Shown in pieces: positions 34,010 through 43,900 of a stretch of 64,000 bases of DNA; the stretch's first letter is position 1, and each line of letters starts with the position of its first letter. The stretch is from contig CADBHQ010000004.1 of the NCBI GenBank assembly GCA_902794535.1, positions 62,001-126,000 of the forward strand, in the 5' to 3' direction. The notes below the pieces were generated by a model. That model was not told the origin of the DNA. It worked only from the letters and a program-made list of their open reading frames with translations, and did no database searches. Source of the DNA: Fibrobacter succinogenes (lineage in GTDB: Bacteria; Fibrobacterota; Fibrobacteria; Fibrobacterales; Fibrobacteraceae). The translations under genes were made by a program, and so were the position numbers.

Positions 34010-34450
34010 TTAGTAGTTGGAGGAATGCTTGGAGGTCGGAGCCGGGGATCCACCGTAGCGGTCGCCTTCGATCTTTTCCAAAATCCATTCTTCTTCGTAG
34101 CCCTTCAAGCGAGCCTGATCGGGGTGCTTCCAGAAGAGGCGGGTAATGAGTTCGCCTTCGCGGGTGTAGTATTCCCAAATGCTCTGCTTTTCGGTGGTCT
34201 TTTCGTGGTCAGGAGGTCCCCACAAGAGGTTCACCATGTCGTTGGTCATGCCTTCTTCGATATAGCCCTGCTTGAACACGTCTTTCAGGCGCTTGTCGAT
34301 ACCCATGCTTTCCTTAACGGCAAAGTATTCGCGTTCGTATTCGTTACGACCTTCACCGCGTTCGATCAGAATGGGGGAGGAATAGCGGTTGGCACAGGCC
34401 CAGAACATCAGGGCGCTCACGCCAAGCAAGCAAATATGAGAGAGTTTCAT
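34010..34450 (-). CDS. Small lipoprotein, BamE/SmpA-like
   Basis: 146-residue lipoprotein. The signal peptide MKLSHICLLGVSALMFWAC ends with a plausible lipidated Cys19. The body contains GMTNDMVNLLWGPPDHE, which resembles the start of the BamE/SmpA-OmlA fold (G-x-T-x-x-V-x-x-L-x-G-x-P), and WEYYTREGELITRLFW as its later strand. BamE helps the BAM complex fold outer-membrane proteins. The match is partial, so a general outer-membrane lipoprotein role is safer. It is likely its own unit, with a terminator before tpiA. Confidence 0.7.
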   Translation of the reverse strand: MKLSHICLLGVSALMFWACANRYSSPILIERGEGRNEYEREYFAVKESMGIDKRLKDVFKQGYIEEGMTNDMVNLLWGPPDHEKTTEKQSIWEYYTREGELITRLFWKHPDQARLKGYEEEWILEKIEGDRYGGSPAPTSKHSSNY

Positions 34451-34529
34451 TGTGACTCCTATAAATTAATGCCTACAAAATAAGAATTTATGGCGCAAAT
34501 GGGGAAATTATTTTAAATTTTATTCCGAA

Positions 34530-35507
34530 ATGACTTATTTTAAGAAATTATTGGCCTTTTCTATAATTTTTTTTACTTGTAACATCGCGTCTTTTGCTGA
34601 TGGTTTCAATGAAAATGCGAATTTTGGATTCCGCTATGGGCCAAACCTTTCTTGGAGTATCATGGGCAATACGCCGTTTGTGTGGGGACAGTGGCTTCCG
34701 CAGGCAACGGCCATGCTCCATTATTCCTGGTTGGAACCGCTCAGTGAACTTGCTTACGGTGAACGCCTAGGGCGCTTGCCGACATACCTGCGCATGGATG
34801 GCGCTATTGAAATATCCCCGTTTTACGCGGGCTATCTTGCTGGAATTGGCCTTCGCCCGTTCAAGACCAATCCGCAATTTGAATTGAATGTCGTCTATGA
34901 AAGCTACATCTATCTGCGCTCGAATTTGGAAATGGTCACCGCCGAAGTGGTAGGCGAGGGTCGCATTGCAGAAACCTGGAACGCCGACTATGTTGTAGAC
35001 AATATTTACGAAGATGATGCCGCCTATGACTATACCCAGTCGCTTGATATGGCGTTGAGCGTTAGTTATTCTTTCCCGAGAGGCTCCATTATTGGTGCTA
35101 AGTTTCACTACATCTTTTCGGATATCAGTACCGATTTCGAGGGTAAAAGCTACGACTATCGCCGCAACATTCCCGTGTTCAGCCGCGATTTTGTGCTAGT
35201 TCTCGATACTTACGGACGTATTCCCATAAACGATCATTTTGCGGCGTTGTTTGAATCGAATTATTACAAGACCGGTTTCTTGCGCGAAAAGAATACGGTT
35301 CAGAAAGAATCCCTTGGTTATGGCAAGGCTATGCTCGGTGTCCATTTCTTCTGGGACAACTGCTTACAGAATTTAATCTTGGAAGTGGGCGGTTGGAATC
35401 GCACCGAAAAGCGCTTCTACGATGGATCACTCGCGCAGCAGTTCTTGGTTCAGCTTGAGTATCAGGGGTATTTTTCTTTCCCCTTTCACAGGAATTTTTC
35501 TAAATAA
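34530..35507 (+). CDS. Predicted exported outer-membrane protein, unknown
   Basis: 325 residues. The N-terminal signal (FKKLLAFSIIFFTCNIASFA, cut before DGFN) predicts export. The body alternates polar and aromatic residues in the way of beta-barrel proteins (e.g. LSVSYSFPRGSIIGAKFHYIF and FLVQLEYQGYFSFPFHRNF, which includes the C-terminal Phe pattern). I recognise no family. The ATG has no clear Shine-Dalgarno. The last 81 nt overlap the convergent exported gene that begins at 36197, which is uncommon. Function unknown. Confidence 0.75.
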   Translation: MTYFKKLLAFSIIFFTCNIASFADGFNENANFGFRYGPNLSWSIMGNTPFVWGQWLPQATAMLHYSWLEPLSELAYGERLGRLPTYLRMDGAIEISPFYAGYLAGIGLRPFKTNPQFELNVVYESYIYLRSNLEMVTAEVVGEGRIAETWNADYVVDNIYEDDAAYDYTQSLDMALSVSYSFPRGSIIGAKFHYIFSDISTDFEGKSYDYRRNIPVFSRDFVLVLDTYGRIPINDHFAALFESNYYKTGFLREKNTVQKESLGYGKAMLGVHFFWDNCLQNLILEVGGWNRTEKRFYDGSLAQQFLVQLEYQGYFSFPFHRNFSK

Positions 35508-36197
35508 ATCCGGCAGTGGCGGTTTCGGCTTGCCTTCGACGCTGTTCTTGAGCGGGTCGGCCTGCAATGCCTGTACGGTGTAGGCTGAACGAATCCATAG
35601 TTCGCCGCTATATCTTTCGTTTTCGACTTTCACCAAAGTTGGGAGCATTTCTCCGGAATAATTGCGCCACTGGCGAATCGTGAAGATTCGCTTTTCGTGA
35701 TGCACTCCGTTCATGGCCACCTTTGTCGGGTGCGGAAGGCTGTCTGCGACAAGGCTCCACCAGGCCATCGAGAATGCGGTCGAAAGGATGTTCGGCTTCT
35801 GGATTGTCGAATCTCGGCACAGGAACTGCCCGTTGGCCAAAAGTTCCATGTCGTCAAGTTTCAGGGGTGTTTCGCCGATATGTTCTTTCAAATGGTGCGT
35901 GCCCAGCTGCCTTTTGACCTTTATATTCGGGAATTCCATGTAACGGTATTCGCCGGCGGTAATAAAGTTGAACGGCGGGCGGTCAGGCTGGTTCACAAAG
36001 AAGGTGTCGAGCGCTTCGGGATGGTGTCTCCATTCGACATCGAGCGACACTCGGGACAGCTTTTCGTTAATGAAAAAGCCTTCTATGTTCACGACCATCG
36101 GGCTTTCCAACAAAAAGTGCGGGCAAGAGGTTTGGGCCTGGCATAAAACTGCCGCTCCGGCAACCGCAATCATCGCACTTCTTATTTTGTTGAACAT
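35427..36197 (-). CDS. Exported hypothetical protein
   Basis: 256 residues from the ATG at 36197 (a TTG 9 nt upstream is possible). The signal peptide is MFNKIRSAMIAVAGAAVLCQ, cut near QAQT. The mature part is basic and contains Trp-rich strands (SLDVEWRHHPEALDTFF, AFSMAWWSLVADSL). No known domain is seen; it may be a periplasmic or outer-membrane protein. Its 3' end overlaps that of the plus-strand gene at 34530-35507 by 81 nt. Both frames look used: each carries an export signal and neither has stops. Function unknown. Confidence 0.7.
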   Translation of the reverse strand: MFNKIRSAMIAVAGAAVLCQAQTSCPHFLLESPMVVNIEGFFINEKLSRVSLDVEWRHHPEALDTFFVNQPDRPPFNFITAGEYRYMEFPNIKVKRQLGTHHLKEHIGETPLKLDDMELLANGQFLCRDSTIQKPNILSTAFSMAWWSLVADSLPHPTKVAMNGVHHEKRIFTIRQWRNYSGEMLPTLVKVENERYSGELWIRSAYTVQALQADPLKNSVEGKPKPPLPDLFRKIPVKGERKIPLILKLNQELLRE

Positions 36198-36231
36198 GGC
36201 GTACAAAATAGCAAATTATTTGCACAAAGGA

Positions 36232-36274
36232 AAACCCCGACCCATCCCAATGGCTAAAGGATAGGCCAGGGTTT
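36232..36274 (-). terminator. Terminator after recA
   Basis: Minus-strand AAACCCTGGCCTATCC / GGGATGGGTCGGGGTTT around a loop of about 10 nt: 16 pairs, three or four of them G-U, followed by TCC/TTTG. It lies about 36 nt after the recA stop. Confidence 0.85.
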
Positions 36275-36309
36275 GTTGCTCTTCAGGAAGAAAATGTTTG
36301 GGTTGGGGA

Positions 36310-37410
36310 CTATGCGTCGTCGCTTACGCTGACTTCGCTGTCGTCATCAGCTTCGATGGCATCGCCTTCGTTCAGCTTGAACAGTTCGACGTCCTTCATG
36401 CTTTCGCGGATCTTCTGCTCAATTTCGTTGCAGAGGTCCACGTTGTCCTTCAAGAACAGGCGGGTGTTTTCACGACCCTGGCCAATGCGTTCGTTGTTGT
36501 AGCTGAACCATGAACCGCTCTTCTGGATAATGTCGAGCTCGGTTGCAAGGTCGAGGATAGAAGCTTCGCGAGAAATACCGCAACCGTAAAGAATGTCGAA
36601 TTCGCACTGGGTAAACGGAGCGGCCACCTTGTTCTTGACAACCTTAACGCGGGTGCGGTTACCGATGACTTCTTCGCCGTCCTTGATGGCTGCAATGCGG
36701 CGGATATCGATACGCTGGGTGGCGTAGAACTTCAGGGCGTTACCGCCGGTGGTGGTTTCGGGGTTGCCGAACATCACGCCAATCTTCATACGCAGCTGGT
36801 TAATGAACAGCATGCAAGTATTCGACTTGGAAAGAATACCGGTGAGCTTACGGAGGGCCTGGCTCATGAGGCGGGCCTGCAGACCCACATGGTTGTCGCC
36901 CATTTCGCCGTTGATTTCGGCTTGCGGAACGAGGGCTGCCACAGAGTCAATCACGATGATGTCGATGGCGCCGGAACGCACGAGGGTTTCGGCAATGTCG
37001 AGGGCCTGTTCACCGGTATCCGGCTGGGAAACCAGGAGCGATTCGATATCCACACCGAGCTTGCGGGCGTAGACAGCGTCAAAAGCGTGTTCTGCATCAA
37101 TAAAGGCTGCCACACCGCCAAGTTTCTGGGCTTCGGCAATGGCGTGCAGGGTAAGGGTTGTCTTACCGGAAGATTCGGGTCCGTAAATTTCGATAATACG
37201 GCCGCGCGGGAAACCGCCTACGCCAAGGGCCATGTCGAGCTGGATACAACCCGTAGGAATAACGGGAATGTCTTCGACGGGCTGCTGGCCGAGTGCCATG
37301 ATGGAACCTTTACCATAATTCTTTTCAATTTGGGCGATGGCGGCTTCTACTGCCTTGGCCTTGTCTGCGGAAAGGTTGCTAGTCGGGGTGTTTGTTGTTT
37401 TCTTAGCCAT
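36310..37410 (-). CDS. recA: Recombinase RecA
   Basis: 366-residue RecA. Walker A is GPESSGKTT (about residue 71), followed by [17 protein letters not shown] (Walker B) and [33 protein letters not shown] is the RecA signature. The C-terminal tail is acidic ([13 protein letters not shown]), as in other RecAs. The ATG at 37410 is preferred over another 12 nt upstream because GGAG stands 7 nt before it. It drives strand exchange and SOS induction. It follows the CinA-like gene by 40 nt, an operon known from several bacteria. Confidence 0.99.
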   Translation of the reverse strand: MAKKTTNTPTSNLSADKAKAVEAAIAQIEKNYGKGSIMALGQQPVEDIPVIPTGCIQLDMALGVGGFPRGRIIEIYGPESSGKTTLTLHAIAEAQKLGGVAAFIDAEHAFDAVYARKLGVDIESLLVSQPDTGEQALDIAETLVRSGAIDIIVIDSVAALVPQAEINGEMGDNHVGLQARLMSQALRKLTGILSKSNTCMLFINQLRMKIGVMFGNPETTTGGNALKFYATQRIDIRRIAAIKDGEEVIGNRTRVKVVKNKVAAPFTQCEFDILYGCGISREASILDLATELDIIQKSGSWFSYNNERIGQGRENTRLFLKDNVDLCNEIEQKIRESMKDVELFKLNEGDAIEADDDSEVSVSDDA

Positions 37411-37450
37411 GTTTGACTCCATTTTGTTTTTTCGTTTTTAAATATAACAT

Positions 37451-38002
37451 TTAGTGTTCACTTGTGCAAGTGCTTTTTTGGTTATTCAATAAAAAAAGTA
37501 GCTTGCCCAGCACACTATACACGCTTTTTTGGCGCACTTCTGTGCGGTTTCCTTCGAAAATTTTACAAAAAGCCTCATTTTGCAAACTATTGGCGACAGC
37601 CATCCACACTGTACCAACAGGTTTGCCGGGTTCTGCTCCGGTGGGCCCTGCGATACCAGAGGTTGCAATTGCCCATTCGCAACCGAATTTCTTGCGGGCG
37701 CCCTCGGCCATAGCCTTTACGGTTTCAGCAGAAACGGCTCCCTTTTCTTCGAGCACCTGGTGGGGTACCCCAAGCAAGGCTTCCTTAACCTCGTTCTGGT
37801 AAGCGACAATGCCGCCGGCAAGTACAGCCGAGGATCCGGCCTCGTTCACGATGCTGCTTGCCACAAGGCCGCCCGTGAGCGATTCGGCGGTAGCCATCAT
37901 TTCGCCCCGTGCGATGAGCGCATCCTTGATGGCCTTGACCAGCAGGGAAATCTTGTTTTCGAAGCCTTCGCTTTGAAGATCAAAATCTTTTGTATCGCTC
38001 AT
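37451..38002 (-). CDS. CinA C-terminal-domain protein (NMN amidohydrolase, PncC-like)
   Basis: 183-residue protein equal to the C-terminal domain of CinA alone. Family motifs: ATAESLTGGLVASSIVNEAGSS, GGIVAYQNEVKEALLGV, and IATSGIAGPTGAEPGKPVGTVW. Proteins of this size deamidate nicotinamide mononucleotide to nicotinic acid mononucleotide in NAD recycling. ATG 38002 has GGAG 7 nt upstream; another in-frame ATG is at 38008. It is upstream of recA in one probable transcript; the N-terminal CinA (MoeA-like) half is absent. Confidence 0.92.
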   Translation of the reverse strand: MSDTKDFDLQSEGFENKISLLVKAIKDALIARGEMMATAESLTGGLVASSIVNEAGSSAVLAGGIVAYQNEVKEALLGVPHQVLEEKGAVSAETVKAMAEGARKKFGCEWAIATSGIAGPTGAEPGKPVGTVWMAVANSLQNEAFCKIFEGNRTEVRQKSVYSVLGKLLFLLNNQKSTCTSEH

Positions 38003-38131
38003 TTTCATACTCCGTAATTTAGAATTATTTTGTGTCATAAAATGACAATTAAGTAAAAACCTGAAATTTTTTTGAAAATATACCTTTTGGAACCTCGGTA
38101 TGCCGTTCCTTTGCTAAAAAATGAAAAATTA

Positions 38132-38159
38132 TTGCCAAAGATTGAAAAAAACATATATT
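38132..38159 (+). promoter_or_regulatory. Promoter for the TIGR02145-like lipoprotein gene
   Basis: TTGCCA, 16-nt spacer, TATATT; 27 nt before the ATG. Confidence 0.7.
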
Positions 38160-38185
38160 TGAACAAACGAATATAAAGGAGAACA

Positions 38186-38950
38186 ATGATGAATTGCTTA
38201 AAATACGCGCTCTTGACCTGCGCGGCACTTCTTGCCGCTTGCGGAGATGATTCTTCTACCTCTGCGTCTGATACACCTGATAATCCGGCTAAAACTTCTG
38301 ATGTTGCGGCGAACTACCTTAATCCCGACTATCCGTATGGGGAGGTGACGGATGCTCGTGACGGTCAGGTTTATAAGACGACTACAATTGGTTCGCAGAT
38401 CTGGCTTGCGCAGAATATGAACTACGAAACGGCGAATTCTGCCTGCTTTAACAATGTCGCCGACAGTTGCTCCAAGTACGGAAGGCTCTATGCGTGGAAA
38501 GACGCTAAGGATGTTTGCCCGTCTGGTTGGCACTTGCCCGATACAACGGAGTGGAATATGTTGTTGGCTGAAACAGGTGGAATGGATTCGGCAACCGTAA
38601 ACCTTATTTCGAAGAATGGTTGGCCTAGAAGCGAAAGCTCCGCTGCTTCTCTAGATTCTATCGTATCCCAAATGGATTCTAACTTGACTGTCAACATTCC
38701 CAAGGGTTGGGGTGGATCGGACCCGTATGGTTTTTCAGCTCTTCCGGCAGGAGTAAAGCATAAAGGTGGCGAATTTATGGGGGTCGGTGGCATAAGTGAT
38801 TTTTGGCTAGCTACGGAATACTTGGTAAATCTGCTTGGCGACAGTGTCGATGAAGCCTATTATGCGGATTTGCTTATTTTAGGATATTACGTTTATGTGT
38901 TACCTGAAGAAAAGGCCAGCTTCAAGTCTGTTCGCTGCGTCAAGGATTAG
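38186..38950 (+). CDS. Fibrobacter major paralogous family (TIGR02145-like) lipoprotein
   Basis: 254-residue lipoprotein. Signal and lipobox LLAACGDD (Cys at about residue 20), then a short Ser/Thr linker. The domain (about 45-254) is the Fib_succ_major type: TDARDGQVYKTTTIGSQIWLAQNMNY, YGRLYAWKDA, CPSGWHLPDTTEW and a C-terminal SVRCVKD. It is related to surface proteins found in dozens of copies in Fibrobacter genomes; their role is unknown but they are surface-located. Strong RBS AAGGAG. The next gene begins 27 nt downstream and may be co-transcribed. Confidence 0.93.
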   Translation: MMNCLKYALLTCAALLAACGDDSSTSASDTPDNPAKTSDVAANYLNPDYPYGEVTDARDGQVYKTTTIGSQIWLAQNMNYETANSACFNNVADSCSKYGRLYAWKDAKDVCPSGWHLPDTTEWNMLLAETGGMDSATVNLISKNGWPRSESSAASLDSIVSQMDSNLTVNIPKGWGGSDPYGFSALPAGVKHKGGEFMGVGGISDFWLATEYLVNLLGDSVDEAYYADLLILGYYVYVLPEEKASFKSVRCVKD

Positions 38951-38977
38951 GTCATCTTTTTCTATATTGTCAAGCCG

Positions 38978-39934
38978 ATGTCAAATCGTCTGCTTGCTAT
39001 AATCTTGTTTGTATGCCTCGCATTTGCTGCGGGGGCTAGTGCGCAGACGGTTCCGGCGGATTCTTCGCAGACAGAAGAATCTGCCGATACCTTGGCGAGC
39101 GATCCTTTGCAAAAGGGTAAAACGGGCATTGTCGCTATCGATACGCTTACCATAAACGAATGGGATATTCCGACCAAGCGCAATTCTTTGCCGCTTACCA
39201 TGTTGTTTGCGCTATTCCCGGGTGGTGGCCAGTATTATACGGAACATTATGAGAGCTATCAGCATAAGCGAGTCCTTGAACAGGCTGAACCCTTCAAAGA
39301 TTCCGTGGCCTATTACACCGAAAAGATGCTTCACGAAAAGAATCGCGATAGTTTGGCGCATTTCCATTCCAAACGTAGCGAGTTTATTGGCCGCGTCCAT
39401 GAAAAAAGCGACAAGAAAATGGAACAAGAAGACCTGCGCAAGGCTGAAACTGCCTGGATGTACGGCCTTTACCTGTATAGCTTCTTTGATGCTTTTGGAA
39501 TCTGGTACAATAACAATTATCGCAGCGTAGAACTCAGGAGCATGAAAACGGCTCTGCTATGGTCCATTATTCCCGGTTTTGGACAAATGTATAACCGCGA
39601 ATTCGGCAAACAGGGGCTTTTGTATATGGCGTTCATCGGTTCTGCGACAAGCATTTGGACCTCGCAGAACATGGTGGAATACTACTTAGACCGCAAGCAT
39701 GTGGTAGAACTCGAAAGTACGTCTTCCGACGAATATGAACGTGTCTGTGAGCGTGTGACCTATTACCGCAAGAATCGTAACCAGTACATTTGGGCGCTTG
39801 CACTACTTTATCTGTATTCCATGGGTGATGCGGCAGTCGACGCCTTGTTGAGCGACTTTGACAACCCCATGCACTTGGCCGTATTGCCGCGCCTTGAAGG
39901 CGGCGTCCAGGCCCTTATGTCGTTTGATTTCTAA
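38978..39934 (+). CDS. DUF5683-like membrane protein
   Basis: 318-residue exported or membrane protein. The N-terminal signal is MSNRLLAIILFVCLAFAAGA (cut near SAQT). Two PGxGQ-type motifs, ALFPGGGQYYTEHYESY (about residue 80) and SIIPGFGQMYNREFGKQG (about 200), are separated by a charged coiled-coil-like stretch; such doublets occur in DUF5683-like proteins. Hydrophobic segments in both halves and near residue 270 suggest membrane anchoring. Function unknown. It is probably in the same transcript as the preceding lipoprotein gene. Confidence 0.7.
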   Translation: MSNRLLAIILFVCLAFAAGASAQTVPADSSQTEESADTLASDPLQKGKTGIVAIDTLTINEWDIPTKRNSLPLTMLFALFPGGGQYYTEHYESYQHKRVLEQAEPFKDSVAYYTEKMLHEKNRDSLAHFHSKRSEFIGRVHEKSDKKMEQEDLRKAETAWMYGLYLYSFFDAFGIWYNNNYRSVELRSMKTALLWSIIPGFGQMYNREFGKQGLLYMAFIGSATSIWTSQNMVEYYLDRKHVVELESTSSDEYERVCERVTYYRKNRNQYIWALALLYLYSMGDAAVDALLSDFDNPMHLAVLPRLEGGVQALMSFDF

Positions 39935-39941
39935 TCCCGCA

Positions 39942-40011
39942 GTCATGCTGACGAAGGTCAGCATCAGCATTCCGCGCCTAACAGTCACCCTGAACTTGGT
40001 TCAGGGTCAGC
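39942..40011. repeat. Two adjacent GTCA palindromes
   Basis: First, GTCATGCTGAC-GAAG-GTCAGCATC (8-bp stem 39945-39964). Second, GTCACCCTGAAC-TTG-GTTCAGGGTC (9-bp stem 39987-40007). They fill the convergent gap between the DUF5683-like gene and the histidine phosphatase gene and are related to the copy at 27133. They may end transcripts from both sides. Confidence 0.7.
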
Positions 40012-40019
40012 ATTTACAG

Positions 40020-40637
40020 CTATCCTATCTTCAACGGCGCCATCTGGATGCCGTCATGAATCTTCGTGAACGTGCCGCGGTAATGTCCGTCGGCGTTACG
40101 CTTGAATTCAAAACGGGTCACCATAGCGTAGCTGAATGCGCCTTCCACGAACTTGTCGTCGGGGAGCCCGCAGGCAAAATGCTGCAAGGCGGCGATAACG
40201 CCCGCATGCGAAATCCACAGGAATTCGCCGTCGTCGTCGAGAGTGTCCAGTAAGGACTGCACGCGGCGGTCGATGTCGTAAAAGCATTCTCCGCCTTCAA
40301 AGCGGTAACCGCGCAGGTCGCGTGCCCATGCTTCCATTTCTTTGCGGGGCACTGCTGTCAGTTTTTGACCTTCCCAGGTGCCAAAATTCATTTCGATGAT
40401 TTCTTCGCGCTTTTCCATAGTAAGCCCTGTCGCTTTTTCGGCCTTTTCGGCGAGTCTCAGGCAACGTTTGAGGGGGCTTGTGAACATGCGCGTGGGCTTT
40501 GCGCCGGCATCCAGCAAAGCCTTCAATGCTCCGTCGCTTTCTTCTTCGAAAGTGGGGGATACGTCAAAATCGAGCCTGCCGTAGCAGACATCATTCGGAT
40601 TGTAGGGCTTGGTGTGGCGGATAGTCCAAAGAATCAT
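40020..40637 (-). CDS. Histidine phosphatase family protein
   Basis: 205-residue branch-1 histidine phosphatase. The catalytic RHT motif is at residues 7-9 (RHG in most members; here the third residue is Thr). SPLKRCLRLAEKA carries the conserved Arg, EMNFGTWEGQ the acid, and WISHAGVI the second His. It resembles CobC/PhoE-like phosphatases. No cobalamin genes are nearby, so the substrate is not known. It is the last gene before the SRP RNA gene. Confidence 0.88.
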   Translation of the reverse strand: MILWTIRHTKPYNPNDVCYGRLDFDVSPTFEEESDGALKALLDAGAKPTRMFTSPLKRCLRLAEKAEKATGLTMEKREEIIEMNFGTWEGQKLTAVPRKEMEAWARDLRGYRFEGGECFYDIDRRVQSLLDTLDDDGEFLWISHAGVIAALQHFACGLPDDKFVEGAFSYAMVTRFEFKRNADGHYRGTFTKIHDGIQMAPLKIG

Positions 40638-40653
40638 AGAACCTTTATAAATG

Positions 40654-40673
40654 AAAAAGGCCCTTTGCAGGGC
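40654..40673 (-). terminator. Terminator after the SRP RNA candidate
   Basis: Short stem GCCC / GGGC with loop TGCAAA on the minus strand, then CTTTTTC. It stands just past the mature RNA region. Confidence 0.7.
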
Positions 40674-40678
40674 TTAAA

Positions 40679-40782
40679 AAGAAATCCTAGGCGACCTGAG
40701 CACATAAAAATTCACAAGTCCGTTGCTGCTTTCGCCCTGGCGAGTTGCCCGCAAATAGTCATTGCGCAGGGCCTAGGAACCC
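40679..40782 (-). ncRNA. ffs: Probable small SRP RNA (4.5S-type)
   Basis: Minus-strand transcript folding as one long hairpin. The outer stem CCTAGGC / GCCTAGG (40777-40771 with 40692-40686) is extended by CCUG/CAGG and CGCA/UGUG. At the tip, CCAGG-GC-GAAA-GC-AGCAACGG matches the SRP signature CCAGG...AGCAGCGG around a GNRA loop, with a 2-bp tip helix and A where most bacteria have G. A promoter (40785-40814) places the start near GGGTTCC, and a terminator follows. It sits in an otherwise unexplained 330-nt gap. Confidence is good but the tip differs from consensus; a covariance search (RF00169) would decide. Confidence 0.75.
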
Positions 40783-40784
40783 GC

Positions 40785-40814
40785 AATTTAGCAATATCTC
40801 GTGATTTTTGTCAA
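40785..40814 (-). promoter_or_regulatory. Promoter for the SRP RNA candidate
   Basis: On the minus strand TTGACA (40814-40809), 18-nt spacer ending TGC, and TAAATT (40790-40785). The -35 is perfect and a TG extended -10 is present. Confidence 0.75.
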
Positions 40815-40967
40815 GGGAAAGCGGCAAAAACAAATTTTCGGAACAAAAGTGGACGATTTGTCCATGAAAAAGGCTAGCTTTGTGAAAAAAAAGTAACCTA
40901 TGTAAAGTTTTTTTATGTATTTTTTGAATCGGGAGTTGAAATCCTGTAATACAACAGGGGGTAAAAG

Positions 40968-43900
40968 ATGGTTAGAGTAAACAACGTGAAAAACTTTTTA
41001 AACAAGTTATGGCTCGTTCTGATTGTAGCGGGGGTTGCCTCTGCTGCAAATGTTGAACCGCTGGTTTTTGATAGTCTTACAACGTATTACAAAGATCTTT
41101 CGGATGTAGGTAATCCTGCTACGATGGATACGGCGTTAAGGAAAGAACATCAAAAATTTTGGGAAAAGTTGATGACTTTCAAGATGTGGGGGACTTTTGG
41201 TATTTCCATGGGGCATGCGAGTGCTCCCGATGTAAACGGTGCCATTGGAACTGCTCATGGTGTTATGGAATTAACTAATGGTGACCATAAATTAGGTGGT
41301 CCGATTTATATTGGCGGTGAAATTGTATTCCAAGATGGTCCGGATGTCTTTTTAAGTGGCCCAGCACGTGTTAAGGGTAATTTTAATACGGGTGCAAACG
41401 GTAATTCCTTCTACGGAACTCATTGCATTGAAGGTGTAGCTTCCACCAAGAATCAGAATTCAACTATTCAGGCTGAATTTAAAAGCGATAAAGAACCTGT
41501 AGGTAGGCTTGCTCAAGGGGCTGCCGCCAAGCTCGGTATGTGTTCTTACGACAGTGTTCCCGAAGTCCCGACGTATCTTACAATTCCTGATGTGCCGGCT
41601 CTTCCTGCAAATGCGAACGTTATTTATAGTGATATAACCATTAATAATTATCAAACCTATTTCATTGATGTTCCGCCTAATAGCAGTGGTTCGAATATAT
41701 ATGATGTTTATATTAATGGAAACATCGTTATGGGTGCGAATTCGAGCATCGTTGTTCGTATGGCGAACAACAAGAATTTGGTGCGCCTGTTTTTGAATGG
41801 CTCAATCATTGCAAACTCCAGTTCAACAATTCAAGTGGCTTATGTTGATGAAGGCGCTCAGTACTTAGGAGACTCATGGGTAAATGTGACGAATCCTAAG
41901 TTTGTAGAGAACAAAGACTATGCAGGAAACGTGTTGTTCCATTGCAAAGAGGATATTGACTGGTCTGCAATGAATGGAGGATCTTTCTTCCAGGGTTCGT
42001 TCTTGTCAAAGAAAAAGATTAAGGTCGGTCCGAACTTGGTTCTGGCTGGTCAGCTTCTTGCCAATGAACTTGATATTGGACATGAATTTGATGGAAGTTC
42101 TTTCCGATATGTTCCGTTCGATCCTCCTGTCTTGCAGACTGCAGAAGGCGTAAAGACTTATTTGGTCGAAGGGCACAAGCAAGATACGGTTAAGATTGCT
42201 CTGGACAAAGAAGCGACGACGCTTATTGATTTCGAATATTGCTTTGACTTCCAGGGAACTGTAGATGGCAAAGACCCCAATGGTCTTGCCGCTCGCGCTG
42301 ATATCACTACTGAAAATATTCCGTTGTTCAATGGGACGGAATGCGTCAATCCTGGCAAGGCTTATTTTGATGTCGGTAGCAAGAACTTGAGAACCCCCAT
42401 CATTTTGGTCGCCAATGATGACAAAGTTGATGAAGGTACTGACAGCAAGCCGGGAAAAGAAACCTTTAGAATTATCATTCAGAACCTGAATGCAGCAACG
42501 CTGAAGGACGGTTCTCATGATGGTTACATCACTCTGGAAATCAGCGATCCTGATCTTGATCCGCTCAAGTTCAAAAAAGACACCTTGCATGCGGTTAACG
42601 AAAATCCGCTGAATGGTACTGTGATTGATACCTTGCGCGGTGTTCACGGTATTGTTGGTTGCCCCGCTTGTGTGTATAGCATAAGCGATACTAGCCATTA
42701 TAGTGATTACGTAACTGTAACGGATTCCGGTTATGTTTTGGTCAAGGATTCTACCATCTTTGATTTCGAAAAGATTCAGTACATCGATATCCAAGTTCAC
42801 GTCGAAGATGTTGACAATAAGATGAAGGCCGATACGACGATTATTATTCCGATTGGCAACGTCAACGAAGATCCGATTTTGGAAGACCAAGAATTTGAAG
42901 TCGATGAACACAGAGCCCCGGGAACGGTTGTTGGTACTCTTGAATGGGGTGAAAACGACTCTGTGCCCGTATTCAGGCAAGACGTGTTCACTGCAGTGGG
43001 TGGCGATACCGCTTTCTTCGCTGTTTCTCCGACTGGCGTGATTACAACCAAGAAGGAATTCGACTACGAAACGGAACCGGATTCTTACACAATCGAAGTT
43101 AAGCTGGCTGACAAGAACGACCCGACGCTCTTTGTTATCAAGCCTGTGGTAATCAATATCCGTAACGTGAATGAAAATCCGAAGATTACGACGGATACCA
43201 TCAGCGTTACCGAAAATAGCCCGAAGGGTACCGTGGTCGACACTTTGAAGGCTATCGATTATGACTTGGACGATACTGTCTTGACATGGACGCTTATTAG
43301 TGATCCGAGCAAATGCTTTGATTTGTCTACAGACGGCGTTGTTACGCTCAAGTGCTCTGACATTGATTATGAAAAGACTCCGGTCATTTCGATTCGAGTC
43401 AAGGTCGAAGACCAGCATGGTGGGTATGATACCAAGATTATCACGGTGAATGTCCGCGATATCCCGTCGCCGCTTATCGAAATTGTCGAAGCCAGCAACG
43501 AAGATTCTACCTGGATTAAACCGGAAGACCCGATTTATACGAACGAAGACAGCTTGAATGTCTGCTGGGAAGTAAACCGTAAAAATATGACTTGCGGCGA
43601 TACGACGCTTGTGCCGGGTCGAAACGAAATCTGCAAGGAAGTCTGCGATGTCGATGGCTTCGAAGGCTGTGCTGAAGATTGCCTAATCGTGTACTACAGC
43701 GATATTTCGCCGGTGGTGACTATCTCTGCCGCAACCGATGCGAACTTGGGTGGCAACATCTATACGATTGTGGAACAGACTGCTTCTTCTGACACGAACG
43801 TGTATGTCAAGGACACCGTGAATGAAATTACTGTGACGATTGTGGATAACGATCCGCAAAAGAGCAAGAGCGATACAACTCGCTTCACGATTCCTGTTGA

